Assembly (NCBI GenBank): GCA_965221135.1
Contig: CBDCRZ010000069.1
Span: 124,001-188,000 of the forward strand
From: Sansalvadorimonas sp965221135
Lineage (GTDB): Bacteria > Pseudomonadota > Gammaproteobacteria > Pseudomonadales > Endozoicomonadaceae
DNA length: 64,000 nucleotides
Direction of reading: 5' to 3'
Of this stretch, positions 35,964 to 44,426 are shown in pieces. Position 1 is the stretch's first letter; each line of letters begins with the position of its first letter. A program made the position numbers and the translations under genes. Below the pieces are notes generated by a model. It had not been told where the DNA came from. It did no database searches and was given only the letters and a program-made list of their open reading frames with translations.

Positions 35964-37781
35964 TTACCTGGTTTGGTATTTTGAATTCAGACTGCTAGCT
36001 AAGCCTGATTGAATATTTCTCAACGCATCTATCAGGTGAGCATAGGTAGGCCGCTCCCCCTTCAAGTTCCCATTTATTAGCCAGTGGTGTATCAAATCAC
36101 GTTTCTGATCAGCAGGTTTAGCGGCTTTATCAAACTGTTTGACCTCTGTGAAAGACAAGCCGAATGCTCCACCAACACTTTGCCAGTGGGATGCCATAGG
36201 TCGAAGACGTTTTAATACTTCGCTTAAATCGGCAATGCTCAAAACTTTCTGCATACTGCATTTAGAATCCACCTCAGCATTCAATCTTTGTGATGCTATT
36301 CGGCTCTCAGCTGCCGACATCGCGTCGGCAACCTTTCTCCAGTTTCTGTCACAGATAGGCGCATCCCCAAGCCATTTAATAATGACATTACTGAGTGCTT
36401 CTTCACAGTCAGTGTGATCCTGTTTATCAATAATAGAACTGACAGCGTTTTGATCCATATTTAGATAGCATCCAAGCAATCTCAATCTTATGCTGGTTGA
36501 ACCTAATTCCGTCATTATTTGATTCAGGTGCTCTGGTCCTAAATGAGTACCAAGAGTGATGGGAGCGGCTAAGGTATTGTCTCCGATATCCATTGGCGTT
36601 TCAGTGTGTTGTATTTCAGAAACATCTATATCCTGACGCAATACTTTTAACCAAAGATTAGCAATATTGGCCATAAACACTTCAGGATTACTTAATTCGC
36701 TGTTAGCTTTATCCTGCCTGGCCTGTTGATAATGCGCTTTTAATTTCTCACGCAGAGTTTCTATCAAAAGACTTTCTCCAGTCCGAAATCCATCATTTGA
36801 AAACATGTTTTTAAGTAGTGCTAAAATGAAATCTCCCTGTGATATCAGTTCGTTTTTTTTGTTTCTTAATTTCGATCCTAAAAGAGTGAATATTGCACAT
36901 ATATTAATTTTTGCATTCGGGATATACATACCACTGCAGGATTCACTCCAGAAATCAGTGAATTCTAATTCTAATTCATCATCAGATTTCCTGGTTATTA
37001 TCTCAAGTTCATTAAGGCCACTAAAAACACCATAAATGAAATTGTAAATTCCCGTTTCAGCATTTAAACCATTGAAACTTTCGAAACATTTTTCTGCAAT
37101 ACCTGCAACAGCAACGTTCATTTCTGCGTGAGTTAGTTTGATGCAGGTTAAAGGTGCCTCACGTAACGCCGGCAATGTAGGATTAATTTTTTGTGACCTT
37201 ACTTTCGTATAGATTTTCCTGGCAGTTGACGATACAGACATGGCGGTTTCATCAAAATCTTCAAATTTCTCTATTGCTATCAACGCTGTTAGTACCGCAA
37301 CCTGAACTTGCGCTTTTGTTGAAAACCCTCCCATGTAACTCGTAAGTAAAGAAGTAAGATTATCAAACGCTACGGAGAACCCCTGACGACAATTAACCTG
37401 TGTAACGAATTGGTTAACAAACTCTGCCCGACAATGTTCTGGAACATAACCCTCAATATACCCAAGGGCATAAGCCCATTGGAAGTCTTTGGTATTACCC
37501 ATGGTACTCTTCAGCTGATCAGATACTTGTCGTGCCTCGCTGGCGAATCCAGCGTTAGCATGGTCCGCCCTGAGAGTGTGCAAGTCTGCAAGCTGTGGTT
37601 GTACTTCTCTCAGTTTGTTTGGGTCTAATTCGTCATGCAATACAGGAACAGGCGGAGGCCCCCTTCTTCGCCCCCTTTGTTCACGGACATGCTTACCAGA
37701 AAATTCAGCTTCATTGTCGGGGATGTAAGGCGCCGATGGTTGGCCGCCACCTACGCTCCCTGGTGTTATTCTATAAGCCAT
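35964..37781 (-). CDS. 605-aa helical protein ending in the same paired death-fold module (protein D)
   Basis: The first 80 residues are Pro/Arg-rich and disordered (GRRRGPPPVPVL). Residues about 80-390 are predominantly helical, with no family I can name. ITLGTHLGPEHL (about 407) marks the start of the module shared with A-C. Domain 1 contains RLRLLGCYLNMDQNAVSSII and NWRKVADAM; domain 2 contains ASHWQSVGGAFGLSFTEVKQ, LIHHWLINGNLKGERP and LASSLNSKY. It is the first gene of the cluster and 43 bases upstream of protein C. The long N-terminal region could be a scaffold or effector part, with the death folds for partner binding (inference). Confidence 0.65.
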   Translation of the reverse strand: MAYRITPGSVGGGQPSAPYIPDNEAEFSGKHVREQRGRRRGPPPVPVLHDELDPNKLREVQPQLADLHTLRADHANAGFASEARQVSDQLKSTMGNTKDFQWAYALGYIEGYVPEHCRAEFVNQFVTQVNCRQGFSVAFDNLTSLLTSYMGGFSTKAQVQVAVLTALIAIEKFEDFDETAMSVSSTARKIYTKVRSQKINPTLPALREAPLTCIKLTHAEMNVAVAGIAEKCFESFNGLNAETGIYNFIYGVFSGLNELEIITRKSDDELELEFTDFWSESCSGMYIPNAKINICAIFTLLGSKLRNKKNELISQGDFILALLKNMFSNDGFRTGESLLIETLREKLKAHYQQARQDKANSELSNPEVFMANIANLWLKVLRQDIDVSEIQHTETPMDIGDNTLAAPITLGTHLGPEHLNQIMTELGSTSIRLRLLGCYLNMDQNAVSSIIDKQDHTDCEEALSNVIIKWLGDAPICDRNWRKVADAMSAAESRIASQRLNAEVDSKCSMQKVLSIADLSEVLKRLRPMASHWQSVGGAFGLSFTEVKQFDKAAKPADQKRDLIHHWLINGNLKGERPTYAHLIDALRNIQSGLASSLNSKYQTR

Positions 37782-37894
37782 ATAGTCGCCTCCTCATAAA
37801 GCTACCCTTATCATCTATTCAACAAAACACATTAAATAACGCACAGTTACCTTAGCTTTGAGTTCAATAGTGTTGTTATGTTTCACAATCCCCC

Positions 37895-37908
37895 TAACAC
37901 AGGTGTTA
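37895..37908. promoter_or_regulatory. Palindrome upstream of the molybdopterin oxidoreductase
   Basis: TAACAC-AG-GTGTTA is a 6-bp perfect inverted repeat in the gap between the divergent protein D and oxidoreductase genes. Its size fits a dimeric repressor site, but no regulator can be assigned. Confidence 0.3.
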
Positions 37909-37932
37909 TGAATAATGAGAAAAAGACCGGTT

Positions 37933-37972
37933 TTCGAAGGCGGGATATTCACAACACTTCAGAATTGGCATC
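37933..37972 (+). repeat. Right copy of the imperfect direct repeat flanking the death-fold cluster
   Basis: Same orientation as 32973-33012, sharing GGATATTCAC and the preceding TTCGA-GGC. The pair brackets about 4.9 kb that contains all four death-fold genes. Confidence 0.4.
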
Positions 37973-38016
37973 TAATGAGCAGGCACGTTTAATAACACCC
38001 TTAATAACAGAATGAG

Positions 38017-40089
38017 ATGAGCCTGATGTCATCCGCTTCTTCCCCTGACACCGAGCAAGTTCTACCCAGTGTCTGCCCTCTGGACTGCCCGGATACCTGC
38101 AGCCTTTCTGTGAAGGTTGAGGGTGCTCAGATACTCGAAATCAAAGGTTCTCACGCCAATCCGTTTACCGATGGCGTTATCTGCGGAAAGGTTGTCCGCT
38201 CTTATCCCGAGTTTATTCATGGGGAACAGCGTCTTACACGACCTTTGAAACGCACAGGGCCACGAGGAACAGGGCAATACACACCCGTTAGCTGGGATGA
38301 AGCACTCGACTCGGTATATGAAGGTTTCACCAAAGCGATCAACCAATATGGGCCGCAGTCTGTGCTGCCATTCAACTATGCAGGCCCCCATGGTCAGCTG
38401 GCGGGTGGCTCTATGGATCGTCGATTCTTCTACAAAATGGGGGCTACCCAGCTAAATCGTGGGCCGCTATGTGGTGCGGTACGAAGCACAGCTTACAGCA
38501 GTCTGTTTGGTGCAACCCGTGCTATGTCTCCCGCTCAGGCCGTTCATTCCGACCTGATTGTGGTGTGGGGCAATAATGTCACCGTATCTAACCTTCATTT
38601 TATTCGTATTTTGAAGAAGGCCCGGGCTAATGGTGCGACAGTTGTTGTGATCGACCCCAAGCGCACGAAAATCGCCGACCAGGCTGATATGCATCTGCAA
38701 ATCAGACCCGGTACTGATGTTGTGCTGGCTATGGCACTGGCAGCCGAGTTCGAACTTCGTAATGTGCTGAACATGACGTTTATTGAGCAGTGGGTACATG
38801 GCTTTGAGGCTTATATGCAGGAAGCCCGTAAGTACTCTATTGATGACGTGCAACAACATTGCGGGCTCACTGCTGAACAGTTTCACGCTTTGGCTGACCT
38901 TTACTGCAAAGCTAAGAACGCATCAGCCTCTCTGGGGAATGGTATGGAACGTGGTTGCAGCGGGGGTTCCGGGTACCGGGCAGCTATGGCCCTCCATTCG
39001 CTAACAGGTAACCATGGTCGTTTGGGTGCCGGGGTTATCTCTGCTCCACGTGGAACCTTTACTTCCGACAGACTTCATAAAGAAGAGTTTATTCCAGAAG
39101 GTACCCGTACCTTTAATATTGTGGATGTTGCAAAAAAACTATTGGACGACAGCCTCGACATACCAGTTATGGCCACCATGATTTATAACCATAACCCGGT
39201 AGCCACACACCCGGACCAGAGCTCTATGGTGAAAGCGCTGATGCGTGAAAACCTGTTTATTGTGGGTTCTGATCTGGTGATGACAGATTCCATGATGTTT
39301 GCCGACATTATCCTTCCCGCTGCCAGTCACTTTGAACATGAAGATATTTTTGGCGCTTACGGCCAGAACTTTGTGCAACGTGCAGAGCCTTTGATTCCGC
39401 CAGTGGGTGAGTCACTGCCGAACACAGAGATATTCCGTCGTTTGGCTGCACGGTTTGGTTATGATGAGCCTGCCTTTAAGACCAGTGACAAAGATCTGAT
39501 CAATGAAGCCATGGCGAACGATGATGCTCGCCTTAAGGGTGTTCTCCCTGGCGAAATCCCACTCGATAAAGCCATCAATATGGACAGCTTTAACGGCAAT
39601 GAAGCGATTCTATTCAAAAATGTTTTCCCGACCACACCGACTGGCAAAATCGAGCTTTATTCTGAAGACCTTGAGCAACGTTTTGGTTGTGGCCTGCCTG
39701 TATTTAGAACCGTCGACAAAAAGAGCTTCCCACTAACACTGATTACTCCGTCTTCCTCCAAGCGAACCAATTCAACCTTTGGCAGCTGCAAGGAGTCACA
39801 AGGGTTAGAAATACTGGAGATGAATCCGGAAGATGCAGATAAGAGGGGATTAAACGATGGGGAAACCGTCACGGTTCACAACCAGAGCGGTCGTGTCACC
39901 TTAAAGGTAAAGGTCACTGACAAAACCCTGCCGGGTGTCGTTTACAGCCCGAAAGGTGCCTGGCGGCAATCAAGCAATACCGGAATGACAACGAATGCTT
40001 TGATTCCTGTGGATGTGCGAGCGGATATTGAAGAGGGTGCCTGCTACAACGAGACGTTTGTTGAGGTTGTGCGTGTAGAGACTAACTAA
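38017..40089 (+). CDS. Molybdopterin-dependent oxidoreductase with [4Fe-4S] cluster
   Basis: 690 aa. The N-terminus has a cluster-binding motif CPLDCPDTC followed by GVICGK. DMSO-reductase-family Mo-bisMGD segments follow: WDEALDSVYEGFTKAI, LNRGPLCGAVRST, VWGNNVTVSNLHF and VVVIDPKRTKIADQAD, with the C-terminal dinucleotide-binding domain (LITPSSSKRTNSTFGSC). No Tat signal is evident, so it should be cytosolic. No electron-transfer subunit is adjacent. It could be an assimilatory-type or biotin-sulfoxide/formate-like enzyme; the substrate is not determinable here. Confidence 0.88.
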   Translation: MSLMSSASSPDTEQVLPSVCPLDCPDTCSLSVKVEGAQILEIKGSHANPFTDGVICGKVVRSYPEFIHGEQRLTRPLKRTGPRGTGQYTPVSWDEALDSVYEGFTKAINQYGPQSVLPFNYAGPHGQLAGGSMDRRFFYKMGATQLNRGPLCGAVRSTAYSSLFGATRAMSPAQAVHSDLIVVWGNNVTVSNLHFIRILKKARANGATVVVIDPKRTKIADQADMHLQIRPGTDVVLAMALAAEFELRNVLNMTFIEQWVHGFEAYMQEARKYSIDDVQQHCGLTAEQFHALADLYCKAKNASASLGNGMERGCSGGSGYRAAMALHSLTGNHGRLGAGVISAPRGTFTSDRLHKEEFIPEGTRTFNIVDVAKKLLDDSLDIPVMATMIYNHNPVATHPDQSSMVKALMRENLFIVGSDLVMTDSMMFADIILPAASHFEHEDIFGAYGQNFVQRAEPLIPPVGESLPNTEIFRRLAARFGYDEPAFKTSDKDLINEAMANDDARLKGVLPGEIPLDKAINMDSFNGNEAILFKNVFPTTPTGKIELYSEDLEQRFGCGLPVFRTVDKKSFPLTLITPSSSKRTNSTFGSCKESQGLEILEMNPEDADKRGLNDGETVTVHNQSGRVTLKVKVTDKTLPGVVYSPKGAWRQSSNTGMTTNALIPVDVRADIEEGACYNETFVEVVRVETN

Positions 40090-40126
40090 GTACTCCTTAA
40101 AGGTGGAAGCACCTGTTTGAATCTAT

Positions 40127-40165
40127 AAAATGCCCATCCCAAAGAATAATTGGTGTGGGCATTTT
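40127..40165. terminator. Shared terminator between convergent genes
   Basis: AAAATGCCCA and TGGGCATTTT are a perfect 10-bp pair around a 19-base loop. A/T runs at both ends let it serve both the oxidoreductase and the convergent membrane protein gene. Confidence 0.75.
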
Positions 40166-40205
40166 CATTATAAAGAGGTGCTTCGAACAGCGTTTCTTAA
40201 CAGAG

Positions 40206-40682
40206 TTACTTCTTGTTCTGGTGATCGATGTACATTACCGCAATCATACCCAGACCAAGCAGTTGCCACAGGTATTGACCGTCGGATGCACCCGCCAGAG
40301 TCTGGCTAAACAGCATCGCGCCGTTAACAAACAGGGAAGCGACTGCTGCACGCATCAGCCATACACGGTCTTTGCCTTGCAGGGATTCACCACTGATAAC
40401 AGACATGCCCGCTAATACGAATGGCAGGCACTGCAGCAGAACCAGTACAGGGAATGCAGCAGGGAACATTGGGCTTAATACAGTATGTGCAACCTGTGAC
40501 TTGTCCCAGGTACCAACAATATAACCGGACCATCCCTGCCAGGTATCCCCCTGGTAAGCAGTATCAGGTGTGACTACACCCATCAGAATACCCATTACCT
40601 TGTCGATAAAACCATTCTTGAACCAGAAGATGAACAAGAAGATTTGCAGAGGGATAATAGGGAAGTGAATCTTTTTCAGCAT
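40206..40682 (-). CDS. Hypothetical inner-membrane protein
   Basis: 158 aa from the Met at 40682 (an in-frame ATG at 40721 would add 13 polar residues). Four hydrophobic helices are visible: IPLQIFLFIFWFKNGF, AAFPVLVLLQCLPFVLAGMSV, an AAVASLFVNGAMLF segment and LWQLLGLGMIAVMYI. The short tail DHQNKK is probably cytoplasmic. No family is recognised. The gap to the regulator (40722-40878) has no gene. Confidence 0.6.
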   Translation of the reverse strand: MLKKIHFPIIPLQIFLFIFWFKNGFIDKVMGILMGVVTPDTAYQGDTWQGWSGYIVGTWDKSQVAHTVLSPMFPAAFPVLVLLQCLPFVLAGMSVISGESLQGKDRVWLMRAAVASLFVNGAMLFSQTLAGASDGQYLWQLLGLGMIAVMYIDHQNKK

Positions 40683-40878
40683 GGGGTAACCTGTTGATCC
40701 AGAGAGAGGAATGGACCGCATTATGCTGACGACACTGACACCAGCTTTTGATGCAAGGCACAGAGGCTGACAAGACTACAAAACCCAAAGAACCCGGAAG
40801 GTTGTTCACTCACAAAGAGAGTACGTAAAACCTTATATACCAAGGGTTAGACGGCAGCTTCCATCAAGGACAACCTTG

Positions 40879-42396
40879 CTAGATTTTGGGCTTCTGAAGA
40901 AGGTTTGTTTTTTGTGAAGGTTTCATTAACTCAAAGAACTCACCGGCATTTTCCTTCTTTATTTCGGTATAACGACGGTAATACTGTGCGGAACCGCGAG
41001 GGTTGTGCGAAAGCTCATCAGCCACGCTGAGCAGGTAAAAACTGATCGCACTGGGGGCACTTTTGCCTGCATAGAACAGGTAGGGGTAGGCGCGGTCACT
41101 GTGGTTGTTCAACAGCAAAGCCAGACCAAGGGTGACATTGGCAATATCGCAGCGCGGCTCTTTGTTAAATGCACTTTGTGCCAGGGTGAGCGCGCTGGAT
41201 TTCTCTTGCTCACTGCCTGTCTGCAAATAGTTCATCGAAGCCGCATAAGAGAGCAGACCATCAACCAGATAACTATTTCGTCCTTCCTGCTTAATAACAT
41301 TCAGCTTGTTCACCATGGTCTGAAGTGATGTGCCGCCTTCACCATGCATTAACAGTGAAATACCACTGGATATAACCGACCAGTCTTCATAGTTGGTGAC
41401 TGAGGTGACGTTGTGATCAACAACAGAATCATCCGGGCCAGTCGGGGAAATAATCGTCTTAAGTTCAAGCACCACCTCACCAATAGCACTAATAAAGTTT
41501 TTCTTGGTGAAAGTCTTTTCGATTTTCTCATTCACATCAGTTGAGTGAATCCCCTGAAGATAAACTGTTAGCTCATACTGGTCACCAAAATCCCGAATCA
41601 GGCTTTTTATCTCGTAACCCGCTGTTTGCCCCTTCTCTTCGGTGCCAGGTTCAAGGTGGGAGAACTTATACGCCGTAATGGAACGTGAAGCATTCAGCCC
41701 GTAAAAAAGATAATTGTTCACACTCTCGGCAATATCGTAATCGGCACTTTTATGTAGAGTTATCTGATGTAAAAAGACTGTCGCCATTTCCGAGTGGGAA
41801 ATATACCTGGAAGATGGATTATGATTTTGCTCTGAGTGATATAAACCAATGGAAACGCCACCCACAACCAAGAGGATGATGATCACAACCAGCGCTATAA
41901 CTTTTAGGCTAAAGAATGTTTTTGGCTGCGCAGGTCGCAGTGCACTGGCAACAGTCTCTGACGCAGGCGACAAGGGCTGATTAACTATCGGGGGAGGAAC
42001 GGATTGAGAGTTTGCTGGTTGTGCGCCTTCCGGTTCAGGACTTATAGATTGCGTATCTGGCGTTCTAACAAATTTAACCACTTCAGGGCTCAACACATAC
42101 CCTTTCTTGGGTATGGTGGAAATTATCTGGTAGGGTCGAACCTTATCTTTCAGCTGCCCCCGCAACTGGCTGATGACCTGTCGAACCAGGTTATCTGAAA
42201 CCTGTGCCCGCTCCCAGACGTTCTCCGCAATAGCCTGGGTGGTGAGCACCTCTCCCTGATTCTCAATAAAATAGTGAAGCAACTTCGACTGCAGCGGCTC
42301 AAGATGAACCTCTTCACCACCATAAACGATCAGGCTTTTATCCGGTGTGAAGGTAATTTCCGGCTCATGATGAATTGTGTACTGAACTGCAGGCAT
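40879..42396 (-). CDS. ToxR/CadC-like membrane-bound transcriptional regulator
   Basis: 505 aa. An OmpR-type winged helix (about residues 20-105) includes LEPLQSKLLHYFIENQGEVL and DNLVRQVISQLRGQLKD with the terminal hairpin ISTIPKKGYVL. A Pro/Ser-rich linker leads to one membrane helix (about 162-187, VIALVVIIILLVVGGVSIGL). The periplasmic C-terminal part of about 310 residues ends in TPR-like helices (DIANVTLGLALLLNNHSDRA). CadC/ToxR proteins sense envelope signals without phosphorylation. Targets are unknown; the neighbouring membrane protein and GT-B-like gene are candidates. Confidence 0.85.
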   Translation of the reverse strand: MPAVQYTIHHEPEITFTPDKSLIVYGGEEVHLEPLQSKLLHYFIENQGEVLTTQAIAENVWERAQVSDNLVRQVISQLRGQLKDKVRPYQIISTIPKKGYVLSPEVVKFVRTPDTQSISPEPEGAQPANSQSVPPPIVNQPLSPASETVASALRPAQPKTFFSLKVIALVVIIILLVVGGVSIGLYHSEQNHNPSSRYISHSEMATVFLHQITLHKSADYDIAESVNNYLFYGLNASRSITAYKFSHLEPGTEEKGQTAGYEIKSLIRDFGDQYELTVYLQGIHSTDVNEKIEKTFTKKNFISAIGEVVLELKTIISPTGPDDSVVDHNVTSVTNYEDWSVISSGISLLMHGEGGTSLQTMVNKLNVIKQEGRNSYLVDGLLSYAASMNYLQTGSEQEKSSALTLAQSAFNKEPRCDIANVTLGLALLLNNHSDRAYPYLFYAGKSAPSAISFYLLSVADELSHNPRGSAQYYRRYTEIKKENAGEFFELMKPSQKTNLLQKPKI

Positions 42397-42506
42397 TAGA
42401 GGCTGGGCTAAATCGGATGGGGCTGATAATTATATGAGACAAAGGCTTACATGCAAATCGTGCAAAATACCCTCTGCATCAACACCTGCCTGAAAGGCAA
42501 AGGCCC

Positions 42507-44393
42507 TCAGGCCTTTGCAGAGTGACTCTTCCAAACATTGGTAAAATTCTCTAAAAAGGCGTTATAACCTTCCATCTCTTTTTGTGTCAGTGACTCCCCT
42601 TGACCCAGATAGCTTTCCGACAAATCAGCCAGGAATTTATGCCGGTTAGTGATGTTGGCGCCCAAAGTGTTCTGCAGGAAACGGGCGTTGCCCCCTTCCC
42701 AAACCAGAGGGAAGTCGTCATCAATCAACTTATCCACATCCTGTTCATCTCCCATGGTGCCGTCACTGACAATACTGATGGGGCTGGTGCCATCGGCATT
42801 CTTCGGTTTCAGGCGAGCCATGGCCATATGCTCCATGGCGGTTGCTCCACCACCTCGTGTGAAGTATTTATCAGCCCGCATACCGCCTTTGGCAATATTA
42901 GTGGGGTGCTGAAAGGGAAGGGGACATATCTTCAACCACTGAGGAATACTGGCACCGCCATCATTGCCGACCGCTCCCCACTCCTTAAGTGCTGCGCAGG
43001 TTGTTTTAAAGAGAGAGGGTTCTCCATCTCTATCCCGACCACACAGTACTCTTAAATGATGATTTTCCGGATGCTGATTGCCTCGTGCTTCTGCACAGGA
43101 TGCCAGGAACACACTGGCCGCAACAAAGTGCATGACGTTAGGTTCCGGCGGCATGCTGCCCATCATCAACTGATGCAGGGTGTCCTTCTCACCTATAGAG
43201 ATTGGAATGCTGACCAACTCCTTTTCTTTGTTTTCCATTTCAGGTGTTTCCAATGTCTCTTCAAGGTGCGGTACACCTTTCAAGATACTCACCTGAGATT
43301 TAGACAGGGAGTTCAAAGGAATATTTACACTGGTGCCCGGTTTGAAGGCTTCCAACTCATCACTCAAGAACAACTTGTTAACAGGTAAACCTGCATCCCC
43401 GGTGTAGTCCACTTCTTTAAAGCCTGTTCCCAACAAATCTTTGACGGGCTGTGCAAAATCTCGCTCACTGCCAGGAATCATCAGTTTTAAATTTTTTCTC
43501 TGCCCTTTGGAGAGAGACTTGATGGGGTCAACAAAATGGATAGCCTTGGGGGTAAGAAGGTCTGTCAGCTTCTGCTCAACGACAACCGGCGTCCAGTTTG
43601 TATGGCGCACGGCCATTATTTTGTTATAGCTCGCCACTGCCTTGAGAATGGCTCCCAGACCCAGAGGCTGAGTACTGATAACCTTTTTGGGAGGGGTCTT
43701 CATGCCCATCAGAGTAAAAAAGGTCCCAAGAAAGAAGGGTAAGTAGCCAATCATTTCACCTACGCGGCGAATCTTCAGTATGGTACGCTGCTTTGCGGTA
43801 TCCCCCTCTCTAACGGCTTTATTCCAGGGGCCGACCGTGGCATCTGTCATTCGCTTGCCGAGAAAGTCTTCCATCACATTTTTGCGATAAATTGACTGAT
43901 GTTCGCCTGAAGTCTTTCCCCCTTCTGCCTCAAGGTCACCGATAACCTTACTGGCGACGGCAATATGACCACCACCACCTGATGACTCCAGCACAAGCAC
44001 TCCTGTCTGCTCAGCGTCCAGAGGCAGCTGTAACTTATTGGCAACGACTTTGCGGCCAGCCTGGACATCTTCATCATGGCTGTAGGCCCAATCCAGTCCC
44101 AGCTTAGCCAGAAGCTGGTCCAGTTTCTCAATCTCTTCCAGAATGGGGCAAAGATCTTCACTAGCCATTTTGGCCGTTTTATACATCAAGGCCTGACTCA
44201 GATCGATTCCTGGTTCGCCATCCGTCTGGGTGATATCCATATCACCCAGATCTGTAAAGTCCGGAGAGGTGGAAGTGTCTTTTTCCGGGATATAACGAAC
44301 AGCCGCTGCGGTCAGCTTGTTTGCTTTCTCTCTGGTTTCTGTGGATATGGCTACTTGCGGGGAAGCTGGTCGATTGATCAGAGGGCTGTCCAT
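42507..44393 (-). CDS. GT-B glycosyltransferase-like protein, effector-like
   Basis: 628 aa, no signal peptide. The N-terminal 120 residues are a charged head. LVLESSGGGGHIAVASKVIG (about 132-151) matches the GGGH-x-AA nucleotide-sugar loop of MurG/MGDG-synthase-type GT-B enzymes. A hydrophobic stretch GYLPFFLGTFFTLMG lies near 220. The C-terminal half has FTRGGGATAMEHMAMARL (about 508-525), which matches the GG-x-T-x-E helix of the donor site. VWEGGNARFLQNTLGAN follows. Both GT-B half-sites are therefore present, but insertions make it much longer than MurG. Such divergent enzymes are common among effectors of intracellular bacteria. Donor and target are unknown. Confidence 0.6.
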   Translation of the reverse strand: MDSPLINRPASPQVAISTETREKANKLTAAAVRYIPEKDTSTSPDFTDLGDMDITQTDGEPGIDLSQALMYKTAKMASEDLCPILEEIEKLDQLLAKLGLDWAYSHDEDVQAGRKVVANKLQLPLDAEQTGVLVLESSGGGGHIAVASKVIGDLEAEGGKTSGEHQSIYRKNVMEDFLGKRMTDATVGPWNKAVREGDTAKQRTILKIRRVGEMIGYLPFFLGTFFTLMGMKTPPKKVISTQPLGLGAILKAVASYNKIMAVRHTNWTPVVVEQKLTDLLTPKAIHFVDPIKSLSKGQRKNLKLMIPGSERDFAQPVKDLLGTGFKEVDYTGDAGLPVNKLFLSDELEAFKPGTSVNIPLNSLSKSQVSILKGVPHLEETLETPEMENKEKELVSIPISIGEKDTLHQLMMGSMPPEPNVMHFVAASVFLASCAEARGNQHPENHHLRVLCGRDRDGEPSLFKTTCAALKEWGAVGNDGGASIPQWLKICPLPFQHPTNIAKGGMRADKYFTRGGGATAMEHMAMARLKPKNADGTSPISIVSDGTMGDEQDVDKLIDDDFPLVWEGGNARFLQNTLGANITNRHKFLADLSESYLGQGESLTQKEMEGYNAFLENFTNVWKSHSAKA

Positions 44394-44426
44394 GTCTGTG
44401 TTCTCACTATTGCTGATATATTTAAT

